Assembly (NCBI GenBank): GCA_046582565.1
Contig: JAYGED010000218.1
Span: forward strand, 1 to 7,101
Source of the DNA: JAYGED01 sp046582565
GTDB taxonomy: Bacteria > Pseudomonadota > Alphaproteobacteria > JAAXGF01
Length of the DNA: 7,101 nt
Reading direction: 5' to 3'
The notes below the pieces were generated by a model, which was not told the DNA's origin, searched no databases, and saw only the letters and a program-made list of their open reading frames with translations. Of this stretch, positions 5,798 through 7,101 are shown in pieces; the first letter of the stretch is position 1, and the number at the start of each line of letters is the position of its first letter. Position numbers and translations under genes: made by a program.

Positions 5798-6688
5798 ATG
5801 GCTAGACGACTTCCCCCGCTCAACGCACTGCGCGCCTTCGAGGCCGCGGCGCGCCATCTGAGCTTCACCAAGGCGGCCGACGAACTCAATGTGACCCAGG
5901 CGGCGATCAGCCATCAGGTGAAAGCCCTGGAAGAGCGTCTCGGCGTGGTGCTGTTTCGCCGCCTCAATCGAGCTCTGCTGCTGACCGATGCGGGTCAGCG
6001 TTACCTGCCGCCGTTGCGCGAGGCCCTCGATCAGATTGCCGCTGCCACCGAGCGCCTGCGCAGCCATGACGTCCGCCGGGCGCTGACCGTCACCACCCTG
6101 CCTTCGATCGCCTCGAAATGGCTGGTGCCGCGTCTCGGGCGCTTTCGCGAAGCCTATCCCGATATCGACGTGCGCATCGACGCCTCGCTCCATTTGACCG
6201 ATTTCGCCCGCGAAAATGTCGATGTGGCGCTGCGCTATGGGCGCGGTAGATGGGACGGCATGCGCAGCGAGCGGCTGATGACCGAGGATTTCTTCCCGGT
6301 CTGCAGCCCGGCCCTGCTCACCGGCGAGCATGCCTTGAACGAGCCCGCCGATATTCTCCACCACACCCTGCTGCATGACGACAGCCGGACCGACTGGACC
6401 ATGTGGTTTCTCGCCGCCGGCATCGAGGACGGCGATCCGACGCGCGGCCCCGCCTTCACGGATTCGAGCCTGGTTCTGCAGGCCGCCGTCGACTGCCAGG
6501 GGGTCGCCCTGGGGCGCAGCGCCCTGGCCGCCGCCGATCTCGCGGCGGGCCGCCTGGTCAGGCCCTTCGGTATCAGCCTGGAGGCGGAATTCGCCTATTA
6601 CCTGGTCTGCCCCCAGGCCACAGTCGATCACCCCAAGATCGCCAGCTTCCGAACCTGGCTGTTCGAAGAGGTAGAGGATTTCTCCTGA
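5798..6688 (+). CDS. LysR-family transcriptional regulator, GcvA-like
   Basis: This 296-aa protein has the full LysR layout: an N-terminal winged helix-turn-helix (about 6-65) with recognition helix TQAAISHQVKALEERLG (33-49), a linker helix to about residue 90, and a periplasmic-binding-protein-like effector domain (about 93-292). The start PLNALRAFEAAARHLSFTKA is typical of the GcvA subgroup, as is the effector-domain stretch VDVALRYGRGRWDGM (141-155). It is intact and of normal length. The ATG at 5798 fits the family start but has no good ribosome site. The gene is divergent from the DUF1127 gene across a 270-bp AT-rich control region, the classic arrangement for a LysR regulator and its target. 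The effector is unknown; GcvA-like proteins respond to varied small molecules, so glycine should not be assumed. Confidence 0.93.
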   Translation: MARRLPPLNALRAFEAAARHLSFTKAADELNVTQAAISHQVKALEERLGVVLFRRLNRALLLTDAGQRYLPPLREALDQIAAATERLRSHDVRRALTVTTLPSIASKWLVPRLGRFREAYPDIDVRIDASLHLTDFARENVDVALRYGRGRWDGMRSERLMTEDFFPVCSPALLTGEHALNEPADILHHTLLHDDSRTDWTMWFLAAGIEDGDPTRGPAFTDSSLVLQAAVDCQGVALGRSALAAADLAAGRLVRPFGISLEAEFAYYLVCPQATVDHPKIASFRTWLFEEVEDFS

Positions 6689-6720
6689 GGGTTAGGCGAT
6701 AAGGAATACAGCCCCTTCCC

Positions 6721-6749
6721 TTGACAAGCGTACGGACATACCGTACAGT
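6721..6749 (+). promoter_or_regulatory. Strong sigma70 promoter with internal operator palindrome
   Basis: TTGACA (6721-6726) is a perfect -35 box and TACAGT (6744-6749) a 4-of-6 -10 box, with the ideal 17-bp spacer. The spacer contains the exact inverted repeat GTACGG-ACATA-CCGTAC (6730-6746), which overlaps the -10 box. This is where an antitoxin-type repressor would bind to shut off transcription. The -10 box ends only 5 bp before the ATG at 6755, so the message would be leaderless or nearly so. Confidence 0.75.
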
Positions 6750-6754
6750 CCAAC

Positions 6755-7030
6755 ATGAACTTTCGCTCAGTAAGTCATAGAGGACTCCGGCGCTTACTTG
6801 AAAATGATGATGCCCGCGGCGTGCGCCGCGACCTCGAAGCCAGAATCCGGCGGGTGATGACAGCTCTTGTCCTGGCGCCGAACGCCCAAAGCATCCTTGG
6901 CCCCCCAGGCTGGCGTATTCACCAACTGACAGGCGACCGCGCCGGAACCTTGAGCATTATGGGCACCTCGAATAATGCCCTGACGAGCTCGAACCTGGGT
7001 AGCAGATGTTGCCCGGTCTCGGGATTTTAG
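6755..7030 (+). pseudogene. higB: Decayed HigB-type (RelE superfamily) toxin gene
   Basis: The first 65 residues match the HigB toxin pattern: MNFRSVSHRGLRRLLENDD, then a helical stretch to about 40, then GPPGWRIHQLTGDRAGTLSI (49-68), equivalent to the family's LPGxxxHxLxGDRxGxWSI. From there it decays. The family tryptophan after G64 is leucine (TTG, one change from TGG), the usual GNWRxTF reads SNNALTS, and the conserved C-terminal DYH with catalytic tyrosine and histidine is absent from the frame, which stops at 7030. Another frame from 6999 reads VADVARSRDFS, which may be a shifted, mutated trace of the lost end (stop 7053-7055). The total of 91 aa is near the normal length only by chance. 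HigB is a ribosome-dependent mRNA endonuclease; this copy is very likely inactive. It is probably expressed from the strong promoter just upstream. Confidence 0.7.
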
Positions 7031-7059
7031 CATCCGCCCGCTCCTGATCGGTTGATTTG

Positions 7060-7101
7060 ATGCCAAAACTCGTAATCCGCACAGGCTCCCGCCTTCAATA
7101 T
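7060..7101 (+). pseudogene. Possible higA antitoxin start, frameshifted and cut by window edge
   Basis: An ATG at 7060 lies where higA would begin after higB. In its own frame it reads MPKLVIRTGSRLQY, which is not antitoxin-like. A single added A in the AAAA run would give MPKTRNPH, close to the usual HigA opening (NPPHPG). The stretch runs off the window, so this is a weak call. Confidence 0.25.

Noticed and set aside
5774..6631. Long minus-strand open frame (285 codons) opposite the LysR gene
   Set aside because: Low-complexity G, Q, A and R composition with no family marks, while the plus strand encodes a complete LysR protein.
6794..7066. Minus-strand open frame opposite the higB remnant
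   Set aside because: No recognisable domain; the plus strand shows clear HigB similarity and a strong promoter.
1..7101. CRISPR array, tRNA, rRNA or insertion sequence
   Set aside because: No regularly spaced repeats, cloverleaf-like segments, transposase motifs or terminal inverted repeats were seen by eye.

Overview
The window is GC-rich (except for AT-rich intergenic stretches) and reads like the chromosome of an alphaproteobacterium, probably a Rhodospirillales-type organism. This rests on general protein similarity, codon bias, a DUF1127 small protein and a GcvA-type LysR regulator; there is no rRNA or other taxonomic marker here.

Layout: (1) 1-388 holds a small acidic hypothetical protein gene on the + strand, convergent with the large operon. 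(2) 389-5183 is a minus-strand block, read right to left: a class V PLP-dependent aminotransferase of the serine/alanine-glyoxylate aminotransferase lineage, then phnD (periplasmic binding protein), phnC (ATPase) and two different phnE permease genes. The last three are translationally coupled (ATGA and TAATG overlaps). A perfect 12-bp GC-rich inverted repeat lies between phnD and phnC. (3) 5270-5527 is a small DUF1127 gene, same strand as the operon, with a strong Shine-Dalgarno sequence. (4) A 270-bp AT-rich divergent control region (5528-5797) contains two TTCTCATG direct repeats 22 bp apart and a 14-bp palindrome. (5) 5798-6688 is a complete GcvA-like LysR regulator on the + strand. (6) 6689-7101 holds a strong sigma70-like promoter with a palindrome between its -35 and -10, driving an apparently leaderless, decayed higB toxin gene, with a possible higA antitoxin remnant at the window edge.

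How the parts may work together: the ABC genes encode a complete importer for an organophosphonate, phosphite or related oxyanion. The aminotransferase is a candidate for removing the amino group of an imported aminophosphonate such as 2-aminoethylphosphonate, but no C-P bond-cleaving enzyme is present in the window, so this remains inference. The divergent LysR regulator may control the DUF1127 gene and perhaps the transport operon behind it. The HigBA remnant is probably unrelated. I see no CRISPR array, tRNA, rRNA or insertion sequence. The best candidates for something under-described are the aminotransferase/transporter pairing, the LysR-DUF1127 control region, and the Ca-loop-like, Cys-flanked N-terminus of the binding protein.
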